Origin: Desulfuromonadaceae bacterium
Lineage (GTDB): Bacteria; Desulfobacterota; Desulfuromonadia; Geobacterales; Pseudopelobacteraceae
Direction of reading: 5' to 3'
Assembly: GCA_028686145.1 (NCBI GenBank)
Contig: JAQUCQ010000195.1
Location: 1 to 6,509 of the forward strand
DNA: 6,509 nucleotides
Position 1 is the stretch's first letter, and each line of letters begins with the position of its first letter. Of this stretch, positions 1-6,434 are shown piece after piece. The notes under the pieces were generated by a model. The model had not been told where the DNA came from. It saw nothing but the letters and a program-made list of their open reading frames with translations, and searched no databases. The position numbers and the translations under genes were made by a program.

Positions 1-1
1 G

Positions 2-310
2 CAAAACCTTGCTCGCATGTTGCATAGGCTTCGAATAGAGGCTGCAAAGTGGATAGTTTACGCAATTACCGGAAAAAAAGGCAGAAATGCTTTTGAGGAG
101 GGCTTGTTTCGCAGTTCTGGAGAAATCCATCGTTGGATGTATGACAGATTCTCTCTTGGTAGGCTTATGGCGAATGTAGGGTTTGTTGAAATTCGGGTTG
201 TTTCGGCCTCCGTAAGTAGTATCCCGGATTTTGCTCGTTACAATCTGGATATTGCTGATGGTGTGGTGCGAAAACCCGATTCTCTGGTTATGGAAGGGGT
301 GAAACCTTGA
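2..310 (+). CDS. C-terminal part of a class I SAM-dependent methyltransferase (5' end outside window)
   Basis: The reading frame is open to the left edge, so this is the last 102 residues of a longer gene; the ATG at position 17 is internal, not the start. The Rossmann core with the SAM-binding glycine motif must lie upstream of the window. What remains resembles the tail of methyltransferases common in glycan clusters: the segment GEIHRWMYDRFSLGRLM followed by GFVEIRVVSA, then a YNLDI element and a terminal KPDSLVMEGVKP. I recognise the HxWMYDxxSL and KPDSL-x-x-EG pattern as typical of this family's C-terminus. The likely job is methylation of a sugar or lipid-linked glycan in the cytoplasm, inferred from the glycosyltransferases beside it. 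Its TGA stop overlaps the TTG start of the next gene (TTGA), which implies translational coupling. The substrate cannot be told from this part of the protein. Confidence 0.8.
   Translation, partial: QNLARMLHRLRIEAAKWIVYAITGKKGRNAFEEGLFRSSGEIHRWMYDRFSLGRLMANVGFVEIRVVSASVSSIPDFARYNLDIADGVVRKPDSLVMEGVKP
292..309 (+). promoter_or_regulatory. Shine-Dalgarno and TTG start for the GT4 gene
   Basis: A purine-rich GGAAGGGG run at 292-299 lies inside the end of the upstream methyltransferase gene, 7 nt before TTG at 307-309. This is good spacing for a ribosome site. The TTG shares TGA with the upstream stop. The protein starting here reads MKPLIVSTFDTQGGAARAAY, the expected N-terminal strand and glycine loop of a GT-B glycosyltransferase, so a start further downstream would cut the fold. 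Confidence 0.7.
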
Positions 311-1563
311 AGCCCCTTATTGTGAGCACCTTTGACACCCAAGGTGGAGCAGCACGTGCCGCATACAGGCTCCATCACGGACTAAGAAAATGCGATGTTG
401 ACAGTCGCATGCTGGTGCAGGAGAAGACAGCCGATGACTACACGGTCCGGAGTCTGGAGACTAAAGGTGCATATCTTCTCGCCCGTATTCGGGCCAATTT
501 CGATATAGTGCCCCTTTGTCTTTATCCGAAGCGCTGTAAAACTTTTTTTTCCTCGGCTATCCTGCCAGATAGCCTGAAGGATGAAATATATATCCTAAAT
601 CCGGATGTTGTCCATCTGCACTGGGTGTCCTATGGTTTCATGAGAGTAGAAACGCTTGCTGCCATCAGGCGGCCGATAGTATGGACTCTGCATGACATGT
701 GGCCTTTTACAGGCGGATGCCATTATTCTGAGGGGTGCGACCACTATCTAACCGGCTGTGGTTGTTGCCCATTACTCGCTTCTACAAAGCACAATGACCT
801 TTCTCGCTGGAATTGGAATAGAAAGTCTAACAAGTGGTTATCGCTTCCAATGACTATAGTTTCCCCTAGTCGCTGGCTTGCGGATTGCGCCCGGAAAAGT
901 CCATTGTTCAAGAACTCGAACATAGTAGTGATCCCAAATGGAATCGATATAAAACGCTTTTCACCACGCAATAAGCGTCTGTGTCGTGACATCCTTTCTT
1001 TGCCTCAAAATAAGAAAATTATTCTATGTGGGGGAATCAATTGCAGAAGTGATAGAAGAAAAGGATTCGATCTGCTACTTTCAGCATTGCTTCAGTTGAA
1101 AGCAACTGTCTCGGATGTCGAACTGGTTATCATTGGTGAGTCGCAACCTGACACAGTTCCGGAGGTTGGTTTCCCAATCAATTATCTGGGAATGTTGAAC
1201 GACGAAATATCCCTTGCCCTCGCATACTGTTGTGCCGATGTTTTCGTTGCACCATCAAGGGAGGAGAATCTTTCCAACATGGTCATGGAGTCAATTGCAT
1301 GTGGACTACCGTGCGTTGCCTTTGATATTGGTGGGATGCCGGATATGATCGAACCCGGATTCAACGGCTTTTTGGCTTCCCCCTTCGATCCGGCCGATCT
1401 TGCTGCGGGAATGGCCCGGATATTGACGGACAATTCGCTACAAAGCGAAATGTCCCATCGTTCACGAAAAAAATCGGAACGTGAGTTTGCTATAGAATTG
1501 GTAGCACGTCGCTACAGTCAACTGTATCAAGAAGTATGCATGCACACAGCTGTAGGGGAATGA
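307..1563 (+). CDS. GT4-family glycosyltransferase (GT-B fold, Cys-rich WcaC-like type)
   Basis: A 418-residue retaining glycosyltransferase that would move a sugar from a nucleotide-sugar donor to a growing lipid-linked glycan on the cytoplasmic face of the inner membrane. The N-terminal acceptor domain starts with a GGAARAAYRL loop (residues 13-22), then DVVHLHW (100-106) and TLHDMWPFTGGCHYS (127-141). The C-terminal donor domain shows PNGID (210-214), RKGFDLLL (251-258), and the GT4 E-x7-E pair at E320 and E328 within the segment before SIACGLP. The length is normal for the family. Five cysteines cluster at 138, 144, 151, 153 and 154, just after the HD motif; this GGCHY..GC..Y...C pattern is recurrent in one GT4 branch. 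A run of eight T (543-550) sits in codons 79-82. The gene overlaps the upstream methyltransferase by 4 nt and is followed by a 115-nt spacer. Donor and acceptor sugars are unknown. Confidence 0.93.
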   Translation: MKPLIVSTFDTQGGAARAAYRLHHGLRKCDVDSRMLVQEKTADDYTVRSLETKGAYLLARIRANFDIVPLCLYPKRCKTFFSSAILPDSLKDEIYILNPDVVHLHWVSYGFMRVETLAAIRRPIVWTLHDMWPFTGGCHYSEGCDHYLTGCGCCPLLASTKHNDLSRWNWNRKSNKWLSLPMTIVSPSRWLADCARKSPLFKNSNIVVIPNGIDIKRFSPRNKRLCRDILSLPQNKKIILCGGINCRSDRRKGFDLLLSALLQLKATVSDVELVIIGESQPDTVPEVGFPINYLGMLNDEISLALAYCCADVFVAPSREENLSNMVMESIACGLPCVAFDIGGMPDMIEPGFNGFLASPFDPADLAAGMARILTDNSLQSEMSHRSRKKSEREFAIELVARRYSQLYQEVCMHTAVGE

Positions 1564-1678
1564 AGGGACTTCAAACCAACTCAGTTAAAAAATACTACTC
1601 GTAAACTGAATATGCGAGGGAGACGACCTAATCGTATACATACGGTTAAATTAAAGGCTTGAGGATTTATATAAAACC
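1564..1678 (+). other. 115-nt spacer with weak inverted repeats
   Basis: This is the longest gap between + strand genes in the window. It holds a small hairpin just at the preceding stop codon (TGAAG-GGA-CTTCA, 1561-1573) with no T-tract, a 6-bp inverted repeat TCAGTT/AACTGA (1581-1586 and 1604-1609), and a compact palindrome CGTAT-AC-ATACG (1633-1644). GAGG at 1661-1664 is the only ribosome-site candidate for the next gene, 14 nt before its ATG, which is longer than ideal. I see no convincing -35/-10 pair, although the AT-rich 3' half could hide a promoter. The gap marks a break in an otherwise tightly packed operon. Confidence 0.5.
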
Positions 1679-3328
1679 ATGAATCAGCTCAAAATTAAAA
1701 CATTTGAAAAAACTTATACTAAAATAAATTTACAAAGCCTCTGTGTTTTTGGGCTGATTATTTCCCCGCTATTCTCGCATTATATTTATGCCTATTTCTT
1801 TGGTTTTTTTGATTTTCAACAGCTGTCAATATATATATTTAATTCACTTTTCAGTCTTCTAATATTTGCCCCTGTTTTTCTTGTCTTTGGTTTCAGATTG
1901 ATTGTTTGGCTATCTTTTTCTATTATTTTCTTGTTTGTTTCTAGCTTAGAAACCGCTCATTTTTTTATTTATGGCGTTGGTTTAAATCGTGCGACATTCT
2001 TTTCTATATTTCAAACAAACTTTTTTGAGGCTAATGAATATGTTAGTGACTTTGCATTTAAAACATTAAAAACATCTCCTTTTATCTTGATGAATTTTTT
2101 GCTTATGTATGTTTTTTATATTTATAAGGAGAAAATTACTTACTTAAAATTCAATCCTTACTTCTATATAGTTATGTTATTCATGTTACCTGTTTTTTTC
2201 TTTAATTCTGAGTCTGTATTAGCCGGAGATAACATTATTTTCAAGGCTTTTTCCGCTTACGCTGAGTATCAAAACGAAATTAAATTGTTGAAAAACGATA
2301 TCTCTAAATCAGATGAATCTGATATTAAGGTTTCTTTGTTAAAAGAGTACCAAGGTCCTGAAGTTCATGTTGTGATTATTGGGGAGTCGACTAACCGGAA
2401 GCACATGGCGTTGTACGGATATCAGAGAAAAACAACACCGCATCTGTCGAGTAAAAAAGGGGATCTTTATGTGTATAAAAATGTTTTGAGTACCAGTGCT
2501 GAGACGCTTGGCTCTTTGAGGCATGTTCTGACATTCAAGGACCACCCCCTTAGTGGTAAACCTTTTCTGGAAGGAAATATAATCCAATATATAAAAAAGG
2601 CTGGTTACGACACATACTGGATCTCGAATCAAGTCCCTCTAGGGCTTTCTGAAAACCCAGTAACATTAATTGCCAAGTCATCTGACCATGTTATTTTTGT
2701 TAATAACAACGTAAGTCATGATTCTGGAAGTTCCTATGATGAAAAAGTTATTGGCCCACTTAAAAATATTTTGAGAGCCGATAATGGTAAAAAATTTGTT
2801 TTTATACATTTATTAGGATCGCATACAAGTTACAAAAATAGATATCCAGATAATTTTTCAGTTTTTCAAGATAAAATGAACGGGGTGGATGAAAAACAAA
2901 GTGATATTATCAATCAATATGATAACTCCGTACTTTATAATGACTATATAATTAACGAAATAATTAGCGAAACACAAAAGGCAAATAAATATTCATTTAT
3001 CATGTACTTTTCAGACCATGGAGAAAATGTTTATGACTGTAACCCTTACCTAGGGCATAATCCCTGGCAAACTTGTCCTGAAATGTTAGAAGTACCATAT
3101 ATAATGTGGTTTTCTGATAAATACAAAAAAAACAACAGTGAAAAAATGTTATCATTTGATCTATATTTAGATAGAAAATATTTTTTATCAAAAACTATAA
3201 ACTCAATTTATGATCTATTAAATTTTAATTACGCTCACTACGAGGATCACAAGAGCATTTTTTCTGATGACTTTGAGGAAGACGACTTCAAAGTAATCAA
3301 TAAAATATTTAAGCAGAATATTTATTAG
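1679..3328 (+). CDS. Phosphoethanolamine transferase (EptA/CptA/MCR superfamily)
   Basis: A 549-residue inner-membrane enzyme that would move phosphoethanolamine from phosphatidylethanolamine to LPS or another periplasmic glycan. About five hydrophobic segments lie near residues 20-43, 49-70, 73-93, 134-150 and 158-176, followed by a periplasmic sulfatase-fold domain from about 228. Against the MCR-1/EptA active site I place metal ligand E236 (in IIGESTNR), nucleophile T276 (in STSAETLGSL), H382 (in LLGSHTSY), and D446-H447 (in FSDHGEN), with H460 possibly matching the second-site histidine. All key residues are present, so it looks functional. The cysteines flanking the nucleophile in EptA/MCR are absent (T272 and H282 here), which points to the CptA-like side of the family; C454 and C466 could form one disulfide. 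Base composition is far lower in GC than the neighbours (18-25% in sampled lines outside 2341-2760). The ATG is the only in-frame start after the TAA at 1652. The exact acceptor is unknown. Confidence 0.92.
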   Translation: MNQLKIKTFEKTYTKINLQSLCVFGLIISPLFSHYIYAYFFGFFDFQQLSIYIFNSLFSLLIFAPVFLVFGFRLIVWLSFSIIFLFVSSLETAHFFIYGVGLNRATFFSIFQTNFFEANEYVSDFAFKTLKTSPFILMNFLLMYVFYIYKEKITYLKFNPYFYIVMLFMLPVFFFNSESVLAGDNIIFKAFSAYAEYQNEIKLLKNDISKSDESDIKVSLLKEYQGPEVHVVIIGESTNRKHMALYGYQRKTTPHLSSKKGDLYVYKNVLSTSAETLGSLRHVLTFKDHPLSGKPFLEGNIIQYIKKAGYDTYWISNQVPLGLSENPVTLIAKSSDHVIFVNNNVSHDSGSSYDEKVIGPLKNILRADNGKKFVFIHLLGSHTSYKNRYPDNFSVFQDKMNGVDEKQSDIINQYDNSVLYNDYIINEIISETQKANKYSFIMYFSDHGENVYDCNPYLGHNPWQTCPEMLEVPYIMWFSDKYKKNNSEKMLSFDLYLDRKYFLSKTINSIYDLLNFNYAHYEDHKSIFSDDFEEDDFKVINKIFKQNIY

Positions 3329-3384
3329 CTAGTTTACCGTAAGACTAAGCAGCCTGAAAGTTCAATTACGACTGAGGCAGAACA
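3329..3384 (+). other. Short spacer with ribosome site and GTG start choice for the FkbM gene
   Basis: This 56-nt spacer has no clear terminator. GAGG at 3374-3377 lies 7 nt before GTG at 3385 and 13 nt before ATG at 3391, so spacing favours the GTG, adding only two residues (MI) before the ATG-encoded Met. The base composition returns here from very AT-rich to the level of the glycosyltransferase genes. Confidence 0.55.
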
Positions 3385-4125
3385 GTGATAATGGTTGATA
3401 AGATTATTCTTACGCTACTTTCTACAGTTGCCTCAAAAATAGGGATTGCCCGGGATACTCTCTCTCTACGTGCCGCTCTCAAGCGCTGTAAAGGTAGGGG
3501 GCTGCATATAGAAACCATTATCGACGTTGGTGCTTCGGACGGACGCTGGTCTCTGGTTGCACGGGAATTCTTTCCACATGCCAGTTGCTTGCTAATTGAA
3601 GCCCAAGATGACCACAAGAAGGCACTGGATATGTTGAAAGAGCGAGATAGCCGCTTTGACTACGTTATCGCCGCAGCCGGCAGCCGGCAAGGGACAATTT
3701 ACTTTGACGCTGATGATCTGTTCGGTGGGCTGGCTTCCTCTACGCCGGTTGGAAATAATTGTATATCCGTGCCAATGGTAACAGTTGATGAAGAAGTCTC
3801 ACATCGAAAACTTTCCCCACCTTACCTCTTGAAACTGGATACTCATGGATTCGAACTCCCTATATTGGAGGGGGCAAAAAATACGCTTGCGTCGTCATCT
3901 CTCGTAGTTATTGAATGCTACAATTTTAAACTTACCACCGAGAGTCTAAAGTTTCACGAGATGTGCGCCTTTATGGAGAATAAAGGTCTTTCTTGTGTAG
4001 ACTTAGTACAACCCATGCATCGTCCTGGTGATCAGGCTTTCTGGCAAATGGACCTCATATTTATCCCCTCTGCGAACGCTGTATTCTCTTCAAATAACTA
4101 TCTTCCGCTAGAAGTCCCCAGATGA
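3385..4125 (+). CDS. FkbM-family SAM-dependent methyltransferase
   Basis: A 246-residue class I methyltransferase, close to the usual FkbM length. SAM-binding motif I is IIDVGASDGRWS (residues 45-56). The acidic residue closing the second strand is E72 (LLIEAQ). The FkbM signature block LLKLDTHGFELPILEGA spans 148-164, followed by VVIECYNF (174-181). Known members perform O-methylation, and in polysaccharide clusters they are thought to methylate sugar hydroxyls. That role is inferred here from the GT2 gene starting within its stop codon (ATGA overlap at 4122-4125) and the GT9 gene after it. There is no signal peptide or clear membrane segment, so it is cytoplasmic, although the first 20 residues form a mildly hydrophobic helix. 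Composition (about 50% GC in a sampled line) matches the glycosyltransferases and not the preceding gene. Methyl-capping that limits chain length is a possible role with no direct support. Confidence 0.9.
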   Translation: MIMVDKIILTLLSTVASKIGIARDTLSLRAALKRCKGRGLHIETIIDVGASDGRWSLVAREFFPHASCLLIEAQDDHKKALDMLKERDSRFDYVIAAAGSRQGTIYFDADDLFGGLASSTPVGNNCISVPMVTVDEEVSHRKLSPPYLLKLDTHGFELPILEGAKNTLASSSLVVIECYNFKLTTESLKFHEMCAFMENKGLSCVDLVQPMHRPGDQAFWQMDLIFIPSANAVFSSNNYLPLEVPR

Positions 4126-4949
4126 AAAGAATTACTATTATAACTCCCTGTTTGAATGCAGAGCAGCATATTGGGGAAACTATTGAATCTGTTATCGGCC
4201 AATCTGCCATTTTATCCGGAAGAGCGGAGCTGGAATTTATCATCTGTGATGGCAACTCTACGGATAAGACTGTTGATATAATAAACTCATATTGTAAAGG
4301 CAACAGGACAATAAAACTCTTTTCCGAACAGGATACGGGAATGTATGCTGCTCTGGCCAAGGGGCTTAAATGCGCATCCGGCGAAATCATAGCTTACTTA
4401 AATGCTGGCGATTTTTACAATCGTCAGGCCTTTAACATAGTTCTGGATTTGTTTGATCAAAAAAAGGTACTGTGGCTGACCGGTTATAATGTCCACTACA
4501 ATGAAAAGTCCTACTTTTTAAACGTTAAGCTTCCCTTCAAGTACCGCAGGGATTTTTTCGATTCCGGATTGTACGGGACCAGACTTATTTTTGTTCAGCA
4601 GGAATCAACCTTCTGGGATGCTTCATTGAATCAATGTCTCGACTATGATCGTCTTTCCGCATTTAAGTATGCCGGTGACTACTATCTTTGGTACCGTTTT
4701 GCAAAGATTTGTGATCTGCAAATTGTTGAGGCATATTTAGGGGGGTTCAGAATTGAGAAGGGACAGCTGTCTGAGAACAGAGATGCATATTTGCAGGAGA
4801 TGATGTCTTTGATGACCAGCCCCAGTCTTTCTCAACATATACTGGCTGCTTTTGACATGGTTATGTGGTATGCACCGGTTGAATTAAAGAAGTGGTTCAA
4901 TAAGCAGGGGCTGTTCAGGTATGACCATGAACAGCAAAAATGGGTATGA
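4122..4949 (+). CDS. GT2-family glycosyltransferase (GT-A fold, WfgS-like)
   Basis: A 275-residue inverting glycosyltransferase. The N-terminal strand TIITPCLNAEQHIGETIESV (residues 5-24) and CDGNSTDKTVDII (42-54) form the nucleotide-binding part. SEQDTGMYAALAKGL (68-82) and YLNAGDFYN (92-100) follow; LNAGD occupies the DxD metal-binding position, with D97 as the retained aspartate. QQESTFW (159-165) and AGDYYLWYRFA (184-194), with D186 as candidate catalytic base, complete the pattern. The arrangement matches the WfgS-like GT2 branch that acts in O-antigen assembly. No membrane segment is obvious, so it is probably a peripheral protein on the cytoplasmic face. The start overlaps the FkbM stop as ATGA and has only a weak ribosome site, so translational coupling is likely. 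The next gene starts 9 nt after the TGA in the same reading frame. The sugar donor cannot be deduced. Confidence 0.92.
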   Translation: MKRITIITPCLNAEQHIGETIESVIGQSAILSGRAELEFIICDGNSTDKTVDIINSYCKGNRTIKLFSEQDTGMYAALAKGLKCASGEIIAYLNAGDFYNRQAFNIVLDLFDQKKVLWLTGYNVHYNEKSYFLNVKLPFKYRRDFFDSGLYGTRLIFVQQESTFWDASLNQCLDYDRLSAFKYAGDYYLWYRFAKICDLQIVEAYLGGFRIEKGQLSENRDAYLQEMMSLMTSPSLSQHILAAFDMVMWYAPVELKKWFNKQGLFRYDHEQQKWV

Positions 4950-4958
4950 ACGTATGAT

Positions 4959-6080
4959 ATGCGTATCGCTCTGAAATTCATAGATTCCTATCTGGGACGT
5001 CTTGCCGCACTCATGTTTAGGCCGCAGCCATCTCCTCAAATTACTGAACCAGCAACCATTCTATTCATCCGCCCTGGTGGCATCGGTGATGCAGTTTTGC
5101 TGGCAACTGCTATTAGCTCACTCAAACACAAATATCCCAATATCTGCATTACCATCCTGGCTGAACAGCGCAATGCCGGTGTTTTATCTCTTATTCCAGC
5201 CATAGATAAAGTCTTCCGCTATGACAGCCTCAGTGAATTCATTCAGGCATTATTTGGTAAATACGACGTTGTGATTGACACAGAACAATGGCACCACTTG
5301 TCGGCGGTAGTTGCTCGTTTGGTGAAAACACCGATCAAAATAGGTTTTGACACCAACGAGCGGCGACGGATGTTTACCCATGCCATCGAGTATGATCAAT
5401 GTGCCTATGAAGCTGACAATTTTATATCTCTGTTGAAACCTCTTAAAATTGATTGCCCGCGGGATGTTGAAGCTCCCACCTTATCATTGCCGTTAAAGGC
5501 CGTGTCTAAAGCTGCCCTATTACTGCAACCGCTAGGTTCTGATTCATTTGTAGCACTTTTCCCCGGTGCTTCTATTCCAGAAAAACGTTGGGGGGCTGAT
5601 AATTTCCGGCAGGTTGCTAAGATGCTGTCAGTCTTTGGAATCAAGATTGTTGTTGTCGGCGGTAAAGAAGATCGCCAGCAGGGTGAGGTGATTGCTGGGG
5701 GAGGGCTGGGGCTTAATCTTGCTGGATTGACCTCACTGCCCGAGACCGCTGCCGTGATTCAAAAGAGTGCTTTACTTCTGAGCGGTGATTCCGGAGTGCT
5801 GCATATAGCTGTTGGACTAGATGTGCCTACGGTATCTCTATTCGGACCTGGAAGGGCTAAAAAATGGGCTCCGCGAGGTGAACGTCATATTGTGATCAAT
5901 AAGGAGCTGCCGTGCTCTCCCTGTACAGTCTTTGGTACCACTCCACCCTGTTCGAATAAGACCAGATGCATGAGTGATATCACCGTTGATGAAGTGGTCA
6001 ATGCCGTTACGATGTTGTTAACCAGTGTTGGAGCCATGCCGTCACAGTGTTGCAAACGGGATTGGATCGAAATGCCTTAG
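4959..6080 (+). CDS. GT9-family glycosyltransferase (ADP-heptose:LPS heptosyltransferase superfamily)
   Basis: A 373-residue GT-B enzyme of the WaaC/WaaF/WaaQ superfamily. After a 30-residue amphipathic lead that may touch the membrane, the N-terminal domain opens with ILFIRPGGIGDAVLLATA (residues 34-51). The donor domain shows FPGASIPEKRWG (201-212), VVVGGKED (231-238), SGDSGVLHIA (275-284) and SLFGPG (293-298), the usual nucleotide-sugar site. Four cysteines at 319, 322, 331 and 337 form a C-x2-C-x8-C-x5-C pattern near the C-terminus, seen in many family members. ATG 4959 is the only start after the in-frame TGA at 4947; its ribosome site is weak, so coupling to the GT2 gene 9 nt upstream is likely. 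It may add heptose, but in O-antigen clusters such proteins can use other donors, so the sugar is uncertain. It is the last gene of the + operon. Confidence 0.93.
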   Translation: MRIALKFIDSYLGRLAALMFRPQPSPQITEPATILFIRPGGIGDAVLLATAISSLKHKYPNICITILAEQRNAGVLSLIPAIDKVFRYDSLSEFIQALFGKYDVVIDTEQWHHLSAVVARLVKTPIKIGFDTNERRRMFTHAIEYDQCAYEADNFISLLKPLKIDCPRDVEAPTLSLPLKAVSKAALLLQPLGSDSFVALFPGASIPEKRWGADNFRQVAKMLSVFGIKIVVVGGKEDRQQGEVIAGGGLGLNLAGLTSLPETAAVIQKSALLLSGDSGVLHIAVGLDVPTVSLFGPGRAKKWAPRGERHIVINKELPCSPCTVFGTTPPCSNKTRCMSDITVDEVVNAVTMLLTSVGAMPSQCCKRDWIEMP

Positions 6081-6150
6081 GATTATATCGACATGGTGGC
6101 ACTCAGTTGATCTCTGGTTGAGGCTTTGAGATTTGTTTTTAGCAGAGCCA
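6081..6150. other. Gap between convergent genes, no gene seen
   Basis: These 70 nt between the GT9 stop and the terminator stem hold no plausible reading frame on either strand. GGTGGC at 6095-6100 is the reverse complement of GCCACC at 6147-6152, a 6-bp pairing across a long loop that partly competes with the terminator stem. On the minus strand, where a toxin gene would normally follow the antitoxin, no start with the hydrophobic strand and Asp of a PIN domain is visible. Confidence 0.5.
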
Positions 6151-6178
6151 CCCGGTGATATAACACTGGGGTTTCTTT
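6151..6178 (+). terminator. Candidate rho-independent terminator of the polysaccharide operon
   Basis: A 7-bp stem, CCCGGTG (6151-6157) pairing with CACTGGG (6164-6170) with one G-U pair, closes a 6-nt ATATAA loop and is followed by the T-rich GTTTCTTT (6171-6178). It lies 70 nt after the GT9 stop on the + strand. The tail runs into the 3' end of the opposing antitoxin gene. The reverse strand has no T-tract after the stem, so it should act mainly on + transcription. The stem is short and the T-tract is broken by a C, so its strength is uncertain. Confidence 0.55.
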
Positions 6179-6434
6179 ACTTCCACATCTCTTCATCAAT
6201 AGTTTCCAGTGAATGAGTAGCATTCAGGAATGCCTCTTCGTCATCTTTACTCCATGTTCCGGCAAAGGTGTCAAGATCATGATGCACCAGAGTCCTTTTG
6301 CGTTTTTCAACACCCGTTGCTTCACGAATCAGGCGCAGTGCCAACGCATTAAGACTGACTCCCTGACTGCGAGCTAATTCTTTGAGTGCTTGTGCCAGCG
6401 TGTCATCAATACCGCGTAATGTCATGGTTGTCAT
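6177..6434 (-). CDS. Ribbon-helix-helix antitoxin (FitA/VapB-like), without a toxin in the window
   Basis: An 85-residue protein with an N-terminal ribbon-helix-helix DNA-binding fold: strand TTMTLRGI (residues 2-9), helix A at about 10-24 and helix B starting at SLNALALRLIREATG (27-41). The tail carries HHDLDTFAGTWSKDDEEAF (51-69) and ends in IDEEMWK, which I recognise as the toxin-binding tail of antitoxins usually paired with VapC PIN-domain RNases. The family normally binds and neutralises its toxin and represses its own promoter. A strong ribosome site (AAAGGAG, at 6441-6447 on this strand) lies 6 nt before the ATG at 6434, choosing it over the second ATG at 6425. The toxin gene would be expected directly downstream, but only 96 nt separate the stop from the GT9 gene and they encode no PIN start. 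It is therefore an orphan here, unless a partner lies beyond 6509. Confidence 0.8.
   Translation of the reverse strand: MTTMTLRGIDDTLAQALKELARSQGVSLNALALRLIREATGVEKRKRTLVHHDLDTFAGTWSKDDEEAFLNATHSLETIDEEMWK

Noticed and set aside
17..310. A complete 97-residue protein starting at ATG 17
   Set aside because: The frame is open to the window edge and the sequence matches only the tail of a longer methyltransferase family, so the ATG is internal.
744..1433. Antisense open frames of about 80 codons (744-992 and 1182-1433) inside the GT4 gene
   Set aside because: They are shadows of a well-supported gene and their translations show no recognisable domain.
1561..1573. Hairpin TGAAG-GGA-CTTCA at the GT4 stop as a terminator
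   Set aside because: The stem is only 5 bp with a 3-nt loop, and no T-tract follows.
1633..1644. Palindrome CGTAT-AC-ATACG as a regulator site
   Set aside because: It is short, stands alone, and no regulator gene or promoter pair is visible nearby.
1601..3337. A 7-bp inverted repeat, GTAAACT (1601-1607) and AGTTTAC (3331-3337), on both sides of the AT-rich gene, as possible ends of a mobile element
   Set aside because: A match of this length between two spacers of this size is expected about once by chance, it does not extend, and no transposase or target duplication is seen.
4061..4390. A 109-codon antisense frame across the FkbM-GT2 junction
   Set aside because: It covers two conserved genes and shows no family motif.
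5002..5205. A 67-codon + strand frame inside the GT9 gene
   Set aside because: It lies out of frame over the conserved GT9 N-terminal motif and has no domain of its own.
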